Origin: Xanthomonas sp. 3793
GTDB taxonomy: Bacteria; Pseudomonadota; Gammaproteobacteria; Xanthomonadales; Xanthomonadaceae
DNA length: 64,000 bases
Direction of reading: 5' to 3'
Assembly (NCBI RefSeq): GCF_024806835.1
Contig: NZ_JANTYU010000009.1
Coordinates: forward strand, 1-64,000
Part shown: one piece after another, positions 18,316-26,641 of the stretch
Position numbering within the stretch: position 1 is the first letter of the stretch
Layout of the letters: every line of letters begins with the position of its first letter
Notes under the pieces: model-generated
The model's input: only the letters and a program-made list of their open reading frames with translations
Database searches by the model: none
What the model was told of the DNA's origin: nothing
Position numbers and translations under genes: made by a program

Positions 18316-18381
18316 CGTCAACTCGTCTGAAGTGGTAATCGGATTCAAACCGGGACGGCCATTGCTGGCCACACGAAGCGC

Positions 18382-18717
18382 TCAGATGCGCGCGCAACCA
18401 GTAACGACAGCTAGCCCCAGCTGCCGGGTGTACCAGCTCAGCTGGCGCAAGTATCCACCGATGCAGGAGCTGACTGCATACCCCAATGGCCGCACCAGCT
18501 TGTGGCCCCATCGCGTATAGGCGTCTCGTAGTGCCGGGGCCAGGCCCTGCAGCAGCGCGGTGCCCAGCTGGCTGACCAGCAGGTAGGCGAATACGTCGAT
18601 GCCCAGCATATCCAGCAATGGCACAGCCGCTGCAAGCTCCGGATTCGATGCGATGCAGGCGATCACCAACGCGGTGACTGCAACGGCTGCCCTGCGATTC
18701 ACGATGATTCGCCACAT
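18382..18717 (-). CDS. Small hydrophobic protein of unknown function
   Basis: A 111-residue protein starting MWRIIVNRRAAVAVTALVIA, with one clear N-terminal hydrophobic segment and two weaker ones (LLDMLGIDVFAYLLVSQLG, AVSSCIGGYL). I recognise no family. It lies downstream of another small membrane protein on the same strand with a 73-base gap. Its being a real gene is plausible rather than proven: codon use fits the region but the ribosome site is weak. Confidence 0.5.
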   Translation of the reverse strand: MWRIIVNRRAAVAVTALVIACIASNPELAAAVPLLDMLGIDVFAYLLVSQLGTALLQGLAPALRDAYTRWGHKLVRPLGYAVSSCIGGYLRQLSWYTRQLGLAVVTGCARI

Positions 18718-18790
18718 AGGGATGAACCCGCATATCGTCTCGATGTCAAAGATAGCAGCACCGTCCAGCCGACCCTGGTCTGCTGCTCGA

Positions 18791-19213
18791 TCACGATGCC
18801 CGGACGCCCTGCCTGGCACCGGACGTGCTGAAAATGCGCATCAGCACCAGCACCAGCAGCACCAGAAAGCTCAACTCCCACACATAGAACGCGACACCCA
18901 CGTGGTCGATCATGACCTGATGGCCGGCCTCGTTTTTGTCGAACCGGGTTGCGCGGAAGGTATCCAGCCCGATCAGGCACGCCGCTACCAACAGCGCCGC
19001 CGCCAACTTGTCCACCTTGACGAAGTAACACAGCCACGCCAGGAAGAACAACGGATTGCTCATCCATGCCACGCACTGGCCATCGACCACCTGCATCCAG
19101 CCAAGCAGCAGGATGACGAATCCACCCAGGTGATCATTGCCGCCGTGCAATGCAGGAAGGCACAGCGCAACCCCGTACAGCAGGGCCGATAACACGAGTA
19201 GAAAAAGCTTCAC
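18791..19213 (-). CDS. Small integral membrane protein of unknown function
   Basis: A 140-residue protein with four evident transmembrane segments: residues about 2-20 (LFLLVLSALLYGVALCLPAL), 28-45, 52-85 and 108-128 (ELSFLVLLVLVLMRIF). The N-terminus could also act as a signal anchor. No motif points to a function. It is probably transcribed with the gene at 18382. Confidence 0.6.
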   Translation of the reverse strand: MKLFLLVLSALLYGVALCLPALHGGNDHLGGFVILLLGWMQVVDGQCVAWMSNPLFFLAWLCYFVKVDKLAAALLVAACLIGLDTFRATRFDKNEAGHQVMIDHVGVAFYVWELSFLVLLVLVLMRIFSTSGARQGVRAS

Positions 19214-19686
19214 GGGCGTCCTTGTCCAGGATGAGGCGAGTGCGCGTGTTCGCTTGCGGAACTCCGGATCGCAGCTGCACGGGCGAGCTTGCTTACTATA
19301 GACAATGCGTGCACAGCTTTCACCGACGCCTTGCGCAGCCTGCCGACGCGTGGCATGGACGGGCGAAGCAGCAGGGACGTTGCTTCAAGCGGCGCCATGA
19401 CATGCTTGAAGCACCAGCGCATGACTCCGGGACCCGGCACCACCATGACGGCCCACGGGAGCAGCGCTTGTCGGCGCCGGTGCAGCGTCCGCTGCGGGCG
19501 AGCGCTGCACCGGCCCAAGGAGCGGAAAATGGTGGGGAACGCGGTGACGTATCGTCCGGAGCGCTGCCGCAGTGACAGCGGGCGGCATCGCCCGGCCCAG
19601 TCGTCTGCTGTCACGCCCGCCCGGGTTGGCATGCCTCGTAGCGCCTGCGCCAACCCGGGGGGCGGCCTTCCCCCCACTGGTTGCGG
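19214..19686. other. Intergenic region with two long perfect inverted repeats
   Basis: A 473-base region without a convincing gene. It contains GCCGGTGCAGCG (19476-19487) with its exact complement at 19503-19514, and CCCGGGTTGGC (19620-19630) with its exact complement at 19649-19659. The second lies just past the stop of the lysine-rich gene and may stop its transcription, though no T-run follows. The first lies well away from either neighbouring gene end. Confidence 0.5.
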
Positions 19687-20790
19687 CTAACGTTTGCCGG
19701 CTTTTTTCGTAGCGCCCGCTCCGCTTGCCCGCTTGGCAGCGTTGCCCTTACGCGCCACGGCCATGTTGTCGACCAGGTTGGGATAGGGCCGGCCTGCTGC
19801 CTTGGCACGCTGTCTGGCCTGTGTCTTCTGCGCTGGGGAAAGCGAACTTGAGCGCGAGGCACGCTTCGGGTTCGGTTTTTTCCATGGCGCCGAGGCCTTG
19901 CCCTCGCGCTTCTTCGCAGTGCTGCGTGCAGAGGCGCTCTTGTTGGCCGAAGGCCGGCGAGCGGCTGTCTTTTTTGTCGCGGTCTTTTTTACCGCCCTTT
20001 TTTTCGCCGTCGCTTTCCTGACTGCGGTCTTCTTTGCTGCAGTCTTCTTTGCTGCAGTCTTCTTTGCTGCAGTCTTCTTTGCTGCAGTCTTCTTTGCTGC
20101 AGTCTTCTTTGCTGCGGTCTTCTTTGCTGCAGTCTTCTTTGCTGCGGTCTTCTTTGCTGCGGTCGTGGCGGTCGTCTTGCGGGCAACGGTCGAAGACCTG
20201 GACGTGGGTGTCGCCGCGCTACCGGCCCCTGCTTTCCTTGCTGCGCTTTTTCTCGCCGCAGGTTTCTTCACGGAGGGCATTCCGGTTGTTTTTCTTGCGG
20301 CCTTCTTTGCGGCGGTCTTCTTTGCGGTGCGTTTTGCTGCGGTCTTTCCGGCGGTGCGTGTCGTCGTACCACTGGCGTCGGCAGCGGCCGTGCTGCTGGA
20401 CCTGCTGCTCTTCCCTGTCGCGGTCTTCGCGTTGGCTGCATCCTCCAGCCGCTGATACAGCCGCGCCGCCCAGCGCTGACCTGCATCGCCGCCCCAGAGC
20501 AGCCAGGCGATATAGCCAGCCGATGGCGCGCTACGATCGGCCCAGCCCTTGCCGTTCTTGTCCACGCTGTGACGCGCGAAATAGGCGTGCATGCGTCGAA
20601 TGGTCTGGGTGGAAAGCGTTTTCTGCGCCGACAGATCGCGTGCACGCGCGACGCCGATCGCGGTACCGCCGCGCCCGTGCAGCTCACGCAAGCGCAGACC
20701 GCGCGCCGCTGCGTTGGCAACATTCCTGGGCGGCACTGTAGACATCGCCCGCTTTGCTGGTGTGCGTGCCACGAATTTCTCCGGTTGCAT
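19687..20790 (-). CDS. Histone H1-like, AAKKT-repeat DNA-binding protein
   Basis: A 367-residue, extremely basic protein. The first ~120 residues form a compact domain (AAARGLRLRELHGRGGTAIGV, ARARDL, RRMHAYFARHSVDKNGKGW, GYIAWLLWGGDAGQRWA) that resembles a domain seen in phage head and DNA-associated proteins. The rest is Lys/Ala/Thr-rich like the tail of histone H1 or AlgP-type proteins. Nine perfect AAKKT pentapeptides are encoded by a 15-bp tandem repeat. The tail should bind DNA without sequence specificity and compact the nucleoid. A start at residue 16 (MSTVPPRN) is possible. Function beyond DNA binding is unknown. Confidence 0.75.
   Translation of the reverse strand: MQPEKFVARTPAKRAMSTVPPRNVANAAARGLRLRELHGRGGTAIGVARARDLSAQKTLSTQTIRRMHAYFARHSVDKNGKGWADRSAPSAGYIAWLLWGGDAGQRWAARLYQRLEDAANAKTATGKSSRSSSTAAADASGTTTRTAGKTAAKRTAKKTAAKKAARKTTGMPSVKKPAARKSAARKAGAGSAATPTSRSSTVARKTTATTAAKKTAAKKTAAKKTAAKKTAAKKTAAKKTAAKKTAAKKTAAKKTAVRKATAKKRAVKKTATKKTAARRPSANKSASARSTAKKREGKASAPWKKPNPKRASRSSSLSPAQKTQARQRAKAAGRPYPNLVDNMAVARKGNAAKRASGAGATKKAGKR
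20026..20160. repeat. 15-bp tandem repeat, nine units, inside the H1-like gene
   Basis: Nine consecutive copies of RGTCTTCTTTGCTGC (R is A or G; G in units 1, 7 and 9). On the coding strand each unit spells Ala-Ala-Lys-Lys-Thr. The unit length is a multiple of three, so copy-number change by slippage would lengthen or shorten the tail without a frameshift. Confidence 0.95.
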
Positions 20791-21049
20791 CGAGTTGCCG
20801 TAGTGTTCGCAGGCGCCGTGCTGCTGCATGTGAAGAGGCTGGCAACTGGCCGTGCACACCACACGGCGATGAATGTGACTCGGCGACACGCAGGCACGCC
20901 ACGCGGCGCGCGGCGGCGCTGTCGCAAAGGGCGCGTCGGCGGCGACGTCCACCGCACCGGACGCAGCTGCAGATCAGCCTGCTTGGGACGCTGAATCGCC
21001 GTGCATGTGTCGCTACACTGGCCTGCCACGGCTATCGCAAGAGTGCTGC

Positions 21050-22093
21050 ATGCGCCTGTTGAAGACCTCGTTCCACGCGGGCCTGCTCGCTGCCGCGATC
21101 GGCATTGTCCCCGCGCTTGCGCAGGCCGCCGACAAGGCGCCGTTGTCCAAATCGGCGCCGTCGAAACAGTCTGCCCGGTGGCAGGCCCTGAGCACGCGCA
21201 ACCAACCGCATGCGCGCCATGAAAACAGCCTGGTGGCCATCGGCGACCGCCTGTATCTGATCGGCGGACGCGATCAGCGCCCGCTGGAGATCTTCGACAC
21301 CCGCACGCGCCGCTGGTCGCAAGGCAGTGCGCCGCCGCTGATGGTGAGCCACGCACAGGCGGTGGTGTCGTCCGGCAAGTTGTATTTCGTGGGCGGCTTC
21401 ACCGGCGACTATCCCGAGGAAGCGTCGCTGAGCAATCTGCTGATCTACGATCCCCGCACCGACCACTGGCAGGTCGGGCCGGAGATTCCCAAGCATCGCC
21501 GCCGCGGCGCGGCCGGCGCGGTGGAACACGACGGCGTGCTGTACCTGGTCGGCGGCAACACGCGCGGCCATATGAGCGGTTATGTGCCATGGCTGGATGC
21601 GTTCGACACCAGAACGCAGCAATGGACGCAGCTGGCCGATGCGCCGCATGCGCGCGACCATTTCCATGCGGCGGTGATCGACGGAAAACTCTATGCCGCC
21701 GGTGGCCGCAGGTCGGCACACGAAAGCGGCAACACCCTGGCGCAAACGATTTCCGAAGTCGATGTGTATGACATCAAGCGCGGCACCTGGTCGGTGGCAC
21801 CGGCCGCGCTGCCGACGCAGCGCGCAGGCACTGCCGCCATCGCACACAATGGCCGCCTGCTGATCATCGGTGGCGAGAGCATGCGGCAGGTCAAGGCGCA
21901 CGACGAAGTGGAAGCCTACGATCCGACCAGTTCCAGCTGGGCAACGCTGGCCGCACTACCGCAAGGGCGGCATGGCACCCAAGTTGCCGCCGTCGGCGAC
22001 ACTCTATACATCGCTGCGGGCAGCGGTAACCGCGGCGGCGGGCCTGAGCTGGATGATGTGTTGATGTTGGCTGAGGCGGAAGCCACACGCTAG
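21050..22093 (+). CDS. Secreted Kelch-repeat beta-propeller protein
   Basis: A 347-residue exported protein. Signal peptide MRLLKTSFHAGLLAAAIGIV to AQA, then about six Kelch units with the typical double-glycine strands (LYLIGGRDQRP, LYFVGGFTGD, LYLVGGNTRG, LYAAGGRRS, LLIIGGES, LYIAAGSGN). Such propellers bind sugars or proteins, or act as N-acetylneuraminate epimerase-like or galactose-oxidase-like scaffolds, but I see no catalytic signature. The start at MRLLK is chosen over an upstream ATG because it begins the signal peptide. Confidence 0.85.
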   Translation: MRLLKTSFHAGLLAAAIGIVPALAQAADKAPLSKSAPSKQSARWQALSTRNQPHARHENSLVAIGDRLYLIGGRDQRPLEIFDTRTRRWSQGSAPPLMVSHAQAVVSSGKLYFVGGFTGDYPEEASLSNLLIYDPRTDHWQVGPEIPKHRRRGAAGAVEHDGVLYLVGGNTRGHMSGYVPWLDAFDTRTQQWTQLADAPHARDHFHAAVIDGKLYAAGGRRSAHESGNTLAQTISEVDVYDIKRGTWSVAPAALPTQRAGTAAIAHNGRLLIIGGESMRQVKAHDEVEAYDPTSSSWATLAALPQGRHGTQVAAVGDTLYIAAGSGNRGGGPELDDVLMLAEAEATR

Positions 22094-22189
22094 GCAAGGT
22101 GGGCTGCATCCAAGCCCGATCGCAGTCCTGGCCCGAAGGGAAAGCGACGTGTCATGCAGGTCTCTCGGTAACGCTCCATCGCGGCCAGG

Positions 22190-22209
22190 GCCGCTCCTGC
22201 AGGAGCGGC
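22190..22209. terminator. Perfect 20-bp palindrome between convergent genes
   Basis: GCCGCTCCTGCAGGAGCGGC is a perfect palindrome located between the ends of the Kelch and SMP-30 genes, 97 and 30 bases from the two stops. As RNA it would form a tight hairpin from either strand and may act as a bidirectional terminator or belong to a dispersed palindromic repeat family; no T-run follows. Confidence 0.45.
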
Positions 22210-22238
22210 GACTGGATCAGCTGAGGTCCCGACAGACG

Positions 22239-23276
22239 CTACTGCGCAAACTGCAATCCCAGCGACTTGACACGCACGCGTGTCAGCATCGCGTGCGAGG
22301 TCATGTAGAGGGTATGACCGTCGTTGCCGAACGCGCAGTTGGAGACGGCTTCACCGGTTTCGATACGGCCCAGGCGCTGCCCGGCCGGATCGAAGACGAT
22401 GACGCCACCGGGGCCGGTGGCGAACAGGTAGCCGTCGGCGGACACCGCCATGCCGTCGGGCAGGCCGGGCGCATCCTTTGCCACCAGATCCGACGCATCG
22501 GCGAACACGCGCTTGCCGGTGACGGCGCCTTGCGCATCCAGCGCGTAGGCCATCCAGATCGGTCGTTCCGGATCGGAATTGGACACGTACAAGGTGCGCT
22601 CATCGGGCGACAGCGCGATACCGTTGGGGAAGCTCAGGCTGTCGTCCAGCAGATGCACGCTGCCGTCGACATCCAGCCGGTACACACCATTGAAGCGCAA
22701 TTGCTTGACCGGCGAGTCGTTGAGATCCTTCAAGCCGTACGGTGGGTCGGTGAAGAACACCACGCCGTCGCGACGACGCACCACGTCGTTGGGGCTATTG
22801 AAGCGCTTGCCGCCGAAGCTGGTGGCCAGCGGCGTCTTCTTGCGGGTGGCCGGATCGAGCCTGGCAACGATGCGGGTACCGGAATCGGCAAGCAATACGG
22901 TGCCATCGGGCTCGGCATACAGCCCGTTGGCACCGGCCTCGCGCAGCGTGGCCTGTTCCGGACCGGTATAGCCGGACGGCGACAGCAAGACCGACAACCC
23001 TGCCTCTTCGGACCAGCGATACAGCTTGTTTTCCGGCACATCGGTAAACAGCAGGTAGCCACCGTTGCGCACCCATGCCGGGCCTTCGGACCAGGTGAAG
23101 CCTTCGGTGAGCTTCTCGATGCGCGCGTCGCTGGCGACCACGTCGCTGAAGCTGCGATCGAAAGTTGTCAGATGCCCGATCGCAGAAAAGCGCGGCGGGG
23201 GCACCTCCTTCCTGGCGCAGGCGGCGAGGATCGCCAGCAGCGGAACAGCCAACAACAGATAGGGCGGCAAGCGCAT
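22239..23276 (-). CDS. SMP-30/gluconolactonase-family lipoprotein
   Basis: A 345-residue protein with lipoprotein signal (LLAVPLLAILAAC, Cys20) followed by an SMP-30/gluconolaconase/LRE-type six-bladed propeller. Typical metal and active-site regions are FTWSEGPAWV (ligand Glu), FNSPNDVVRRRDGVVFFTDP (Asn and Asp) and LSFPNGIALSPDERTLYVSN. It should hydrolyse a sugar lactone at the envelope. A gluconolactonase or xylonolactonase role is possible given the neighbourhood, but the substrate is not readable from the sequence. Confidence 0.85.
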   Translation of the reverse strand: MRLPPYLLLAVPLLAILAACARKEVPPPRFSAIGHLTTFDRSFSDVVASDARIEKLTEGFTWSEGPAWVRNGGYLLFTDVPENKLYRWSEEAGLSVLLSPSGYTGPEQATLREAGANGLYAEPDGTVLLADSGTRIVARLDPATRKKTPLATSFGGKRFNSPNDVVRRRDGVVFFTDPPYGLKDLNDSPVKQLRFNGVYRLDVDGSVHLLDDSLSFPNGIALSPDERTLYVSNSDPERPIWMAYALDAQGAVTGKRVFADASDLVAKDAPGLPDGMAVSADGYLFATGPGGVIVFDPAGQRLGRIETGEAVSNCAFGNDGHTLYMTSHAMLTRVRVKSLGLQFAQ

Positions 23277-23352
23277 CGGTCAGTCCAGTAACGAAGTCGA
23301 GCCATGATGCCATCATGCGTGTGCAGGTCTGCTGCGCACGCTGACGACCGCG

Positions 23353-24540
23353 CTAGCGCCCGCTAGCCGCCGCAGGCACCGCCAGCACCGCATCCAAGGC
23401 CGGTTTGGGCCGGTGATTGCGATCGAACAGCAGCGGGTAATTGGTGCGGCCGGGCACCGGGTAATCGTTCTTCCACGACATGCCGTCGCTGACGCCCCAG
23501 ACGCTCACGCGCGCAAGCTTGTCGCGCTTGCGCCAGAACAGCGCGAACAGCTCCGCATAGCGATCGCTCAGTTGCGCCTGTACGGCAGGCGGCAATCCAT
23601 CGCGGTAAGGATCGAGAAAGCGCTTGAATTCCGGCAGCTGGAACTGCTTGTGCGCAAGCCCGGTGCCGATGACCTGGCCTTGCTTGGTGAGCGGCAGCAC
23701 ATCCACGTCGAGCTCGGTGATCATGACCTTGATGCCAAGTGCGGCGTATGCGTCGATGGCGTCCTCGATATCGCGCAGGCTGGGGTAGTCCAGGCCCCAG
23801 TGCCCTTGCATGCCGACGCCGTCGATACGGATGCCGGACTGCTGCAGCATCTTGACCATCCGCACGATGCCGTCGCGCTTGCTCGGCCGCCATGCATTGA
23901 AGTCGTTGTAGTAGAGCTCTGCATCCGGTGCATACCGCTGCGCAAAGGTGAAGGCATTCCGCACCACGGTGTCGCCGTCGCCGACCCGCTGCACCCAGTT
24001 GGTATCGCGGTAGCGCCCATCTTCGTCGATGATTTCATTGACCACGTCCCAGCCCTGCACCTTGCCGGCGTAGCGGCCCGCCACCAGCGCGATATGCTCG
24101 CGCATGCGCTCCAGTTGCTGCGCTGGCGTATTGGGCCGGCCATCGGCGGTGGTGAAGAACCAGTCCGGCGTCTGGTTGTGCCACACCAGGGTGTGGCCGA
24201 CCACGAACATATGCTGCGCACGCGCTTCATCGACGAAGGCATCGGCGGCGGTGAAATCGTTGACGCCGCGACGCGGCGACACCACTTCGGCCTTCATCAC
24301 GTTCTCGGGCGTGAGCGCATTGAAATGGCAGGCGACCAAGGCCGCCGACGCGGCGTCGTGGCCTGACACGATCTCGGCATTGACGGCGGTGCCGATCAGG
24401 AAGGCATCGGCATAGACCTGCTTGAGCGTCTGTGCCGGACAAGGAGAGGCGGTAACCGCCGACGGCGCAGCGCTGGCGGTTGCGCTGCCAGCCAGCATGC
24501 CGGCCAGCAACAAGAAGGAAAACCGGTGACGTGCAAACAT
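23353..24540 (-). CDS. xyn10A: Endo-1,4-beta-xylanase, GH10
   Basis: A 395-residue exported GH10 xylanase that cuts internal bonds of glucuronoxylan. Signal peptide FSFLLLAGMLAGSATASA. The acid/base is E169 in GWDVVNEIIDE and the nucleophile E276 in VMITELDVDVL; the substrate motif VVGHTLVWHNQTPDWFF is intact. It stands as a single gene on the minus strand, with a 599-base gap upstream of its start. The GH10 at 30962 is clearly distinct in sequence, so the locus has two GH10 enzymes of probably different cleavage pattern. Confidence 0.95.
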   Translation of the reverse strand: MFARHRFSFLLLAGMLAGSATASAAPSAVTASPCPAQTLKQVYADAFLIGTAVNAEIVSGHDAASAALVACHFNALTPENVMKAEVVSPRRGVNDFTAADAFVDEARAQHMFVVGHTLVWHNQTPDWFFTTADGRPNTPAQQLERMREHIALVAGRYAGKVQGWDVVNEIIDEDGRYRDTNWVQRVGDGDTVVRNAFTFAQRYAPDAELYYNDFNAWRPSKRDGIVRMVKMLQQSGIRIDGVGMQGHWGLDYPSLRDIEDAIDAYAALGIKVMITELDVDVLPLTKQGQVIGTGLAHKQFQLPEFKRFLDPYRDGLPPAVQAQLSDRYAELFALFWRKRDKLARVSVWGVSDGMSWKNDYPVPGRTNYPLLFDRNHRPKPALDAVLAVPAAASGR

Positions 24541-25139
24541 GGCGGCAGCTCGTTGAGGAAGGCGCGGGCGACTGACCGGGGCGCAGGGACGACACTGCAG
24601 TGCAGCGTGTGTCGCAAGGGATGCGCAAGGCCATGGCACAGCCTGCCTAGGCCCACGACGGCGGTGATGCAGCATAGCCGCTTGCGTCTCCGCGGGCAGC
24701 GCCGACCTGCATCGGTACATGCATGCCGGCCAACAGCCGCGCCCAACGGCGTCGGGCATTTGCGAGGACCAGTGGGCGCACCACTGTTGGCGTTGCTTCC
24801 AAGTCCAACGGCTGCGGAGCGACATGGCGCGTCGGCGACTCTGCGACACGAAGCCTCAGCAGTCGCGTCGATCATTGCGCGAAGATCGATGCACCGTTGG
24901 CAGTAGCATCGATCAACGCGCCTGCGTTGTGCGGGGCCTACTGCCCCAGCCTGTGCCCGCGCGCGATGACAGATGCAGGCACGGCACTGCGCAATGCACA
25001 GCGGCACTGGCCGCGACAGGCTGCGTTGCCAGAAGATGATAGATGTCGCGCGCCGGAGCGGGATCCACGCGGCCGCTGGCAAGTTCTACAACGACAAACG
25101 CCCGGGAAGGCCAGGACCTTCCCGGGCGTTGAGCACGCG
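24541..25139. other. Intergenic region upstream of xyn10A
   Basis: About 600 bases. The left part should hold the xyn10A promoter (minus strand). I did not find a copy of the TGGTAGCGCTAACA-type box in it. The right edge holds the terminator of the next minus-strand gene (separate entry). Long reading frames here lack ribosome sites and family resemblance. Confidence 0.45.
25097..25130 (-). terminator. Strong stem-loop terminator of the secreted-protein gene
   Basis: A perfect 14-bp stem (AACGCCCGGGAAGG with its complement at 25117-25130) and a six-base loop, starting ten bases past the stop of the minus-strand gene at 25140. A moderately T-rich stretch follows on the minus strand. A rho-independent terminator is the simplest reading. 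Confidence 0.8.
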
Positions 25140-26186
25140 TTAGTTGCTTTGGGTGAAGCTGATGCGCGGCGACGAACCGCCCGAGGCAGTGCAGCTGCCG
25201 AGGGTCAGGTTGTTCTGCTCGAACGTGGTGCCGGCGTTGCCCAGACACGTCGGGGCATTGGTCGTGCCGTCGTTGACGGCCACGTTCACGGTAACGCTCG
25301 AGCCGCGATTGAACGACACCACCGGATTGACGCTGCCATTGCCGAAGATATTGAACTCGGACTGCCGCCAGATCTTGTTGATGTTCAACGTCGAGGCGGG
25401 CTGGTTCACGCTATAGGCCTGGCCGTTGACCGAGAACGAGACGGTGTCCACACCACCAGCGGTCGCCGAGCCGGTCAGCTTGATGCTACCGATGTTCTTC
25501 ACCGCCACCAGCGGTGCGTCCACTGCGTCGCTATTGCGATAACAGGCGTTCTGGTCGGGATAGGCATACCAGCCGGACGGGCAGCCGACCGCGTTGTACT
25601 GCGAGGCGCTACCGGCAAAGAACCAGTCCTGGATGAAGGCGATCGGAGTGCGGCCATTGCCGGCGTCGCCGTCACCATCGGTGGAGTAGATGAACTGCTC
25701 CCAGGTCTGGCACGTGGAGTAACCGAACTGCGAGCAGGTGGTGGGATTACTGGCGATGTCGGTATTGATCTGCAACGAATAATCGGCCACGCCGGTGGTC
25801 ACGCCGCTCACGCTCGGGAACGAGCCCACGGCAGAGCGCGTGGACCTGCCGGTGCGTGCAGCGTAGTCGGTGCCGTTACCGACCGTGAAGGAACCACCGT
25901 TGCGCGCGGCAGTGGTGCGGCCATTGCCATTGGTGACGGCCGGCGGCACCGACACGAGCTTGGGTGGCGCCGCACAACGTGTCGCCTGCCAGCCATTGTT
26001 CGGGAACGCCGAGCGGAAGCACCCCTCCATCGACGGCGCTTGCTGATGGATCGTCGCTTCCCAGGACGACAGGGCCTCGGCGCGACCGGCGGCGTTGATG
26101 GCCGCGCTCTGGGTCGCGGCCCCTGCGCTGGCCACACTTCCGATGATGCAGGCAACAAGCACTGACCTTGAACCGATCTTCTTCAT
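25140..26186 (-). CDS. Secreted protein of unknown function
   Basis: A 348-residue exported protein with signal peptide MKKIGSRSVLVACIIGSVASAGA. I do not recognise the family. It has paired cysteines (FGYSTCQTWEQFIYSTDGDG, CPSGWYAYPDQNACY), a Ser/Thr/Asn-rich beta-type composition, and a C-terminal part with jelly-roll-like alternation (VSFNRGSSVTVNVAVNDGT). AAGGAA precedes the ATG, and a perfect hairpin terminator follows. It is a monocistronic gene placed between two xylan-degradation transcription units. A carbohydrate-active or structural extracellular role is possible but unproven. Confidence 0.75.
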   Translation of the reverse strand: MKKIGSRSVLVACIIGSVASAGAATQSAAINAAGRAEALSSWEATIHQQAPSMEGCFRSAFPNNGWQATRCAAPPKLVSVPPAVTNGNGRTTAARNGGSFTVGNGTDYAARTGRSTRSAVGSFPSVSGVTTGVADYSLQINTDIASNPTTCSQFGYSTCQTWEQFIYSTDGDGDAGNGRTPIAFIQDWFFAGSASQYNAVGCPSGWYAYPDQNACYRNSDAVDAPLVAVKNIGSIKLTGSATAGGVDTVSFSVNGQAYSVNQPASTLNINKIWRQSEFNIFGNGSVNPVVSFNRGSSVTVNVAVNDGTTNAPTCLGNAGTTFEQNNLTLGSCTASGGSSPRISFTQSN

Positions 26187-26641
26187 TTCCGTTCCTTATG
26201 GATGTGGAGCAACCGATCTTCCTCGCACCGCCGAGCCCCCCATGCGGCGCCAGGAAGTGATGTCCTGGAAAGCGAAGTCAACAATTCGGTAAATGCGCCA
26301 ACTTTGGGCTCTGTCACGCTCTTGTGTTAACCGGGCATAGCTGTGACGTCGATGCTGCGTTACGGCATTTCGCAATGCGGGCCTTCGTTGCGCGCGCGAG
26401 CCCCCCAACCATTGCCTTGCCATGGCCGGACCGAACTGCGTGCCTCGACGGCGCCATGCGGCGCACGTGCTCAAGCCGCCTCCATCACGCAAGCGTCGTG
26501 GCAGGCGGCTTTCCTGGGAGGTTTGTCACGGCATGGCCGACCAGTTTGGCCGCACCCGAGCACGCCTGCTGTCTGAGCAGGCGTTGTCTCTAACGCTGGC
26601 TGCAGGGTAAGTGCCTGCAGCGACAGGTCATGCGCACTCCA
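26187..26641. other. Intergenic region with two hairpins, between the secreted-protein gene and the GH2 gene
   Basis: 455 bases. Near the GH2 stop lie GCTGCAGG/CCTGCAGC (26599-26606 with 26614-26621) and a perfect 9-bp hairpin ACGCCTGCT/AGCAGGCGT (26562-26570 with 26576-26584). Either may end the exuT-to-GH2 transcript, which runs leftward; neither is followed by a T-run. The left part should contain the promoter of the secreted-protein gene. No gene is supported. Confidence 0.45.

Noticed and set aside
18330-18375. GGATTCAAACCGGG stretch considered as a tRNA T-arm
   Set aside because: No acceptor stem, anticodon arm or D-arm can be built around it on either strand.
20026-20160. Regular repeats considered as a CRISPR array
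   Set aside because: Units are 15 bases with no spacers and lie in frame within a lysine-rich coding sequence.
22149-23291. Long plus-strand frame over the SMP-30 gene
   Set aside because: The minus-strand frame has a lipobox and complete SMP-30 motifs; the plus frame has none.
24723-26165. Plus-strand frame of 480 codons spanning the xyn10A upstream region and the secreted-protein gene
   Set aside because: It crosses a perfect terminator hairpin and lies antisense to a gene with signal peptide and ribosome site; no family resemblance.
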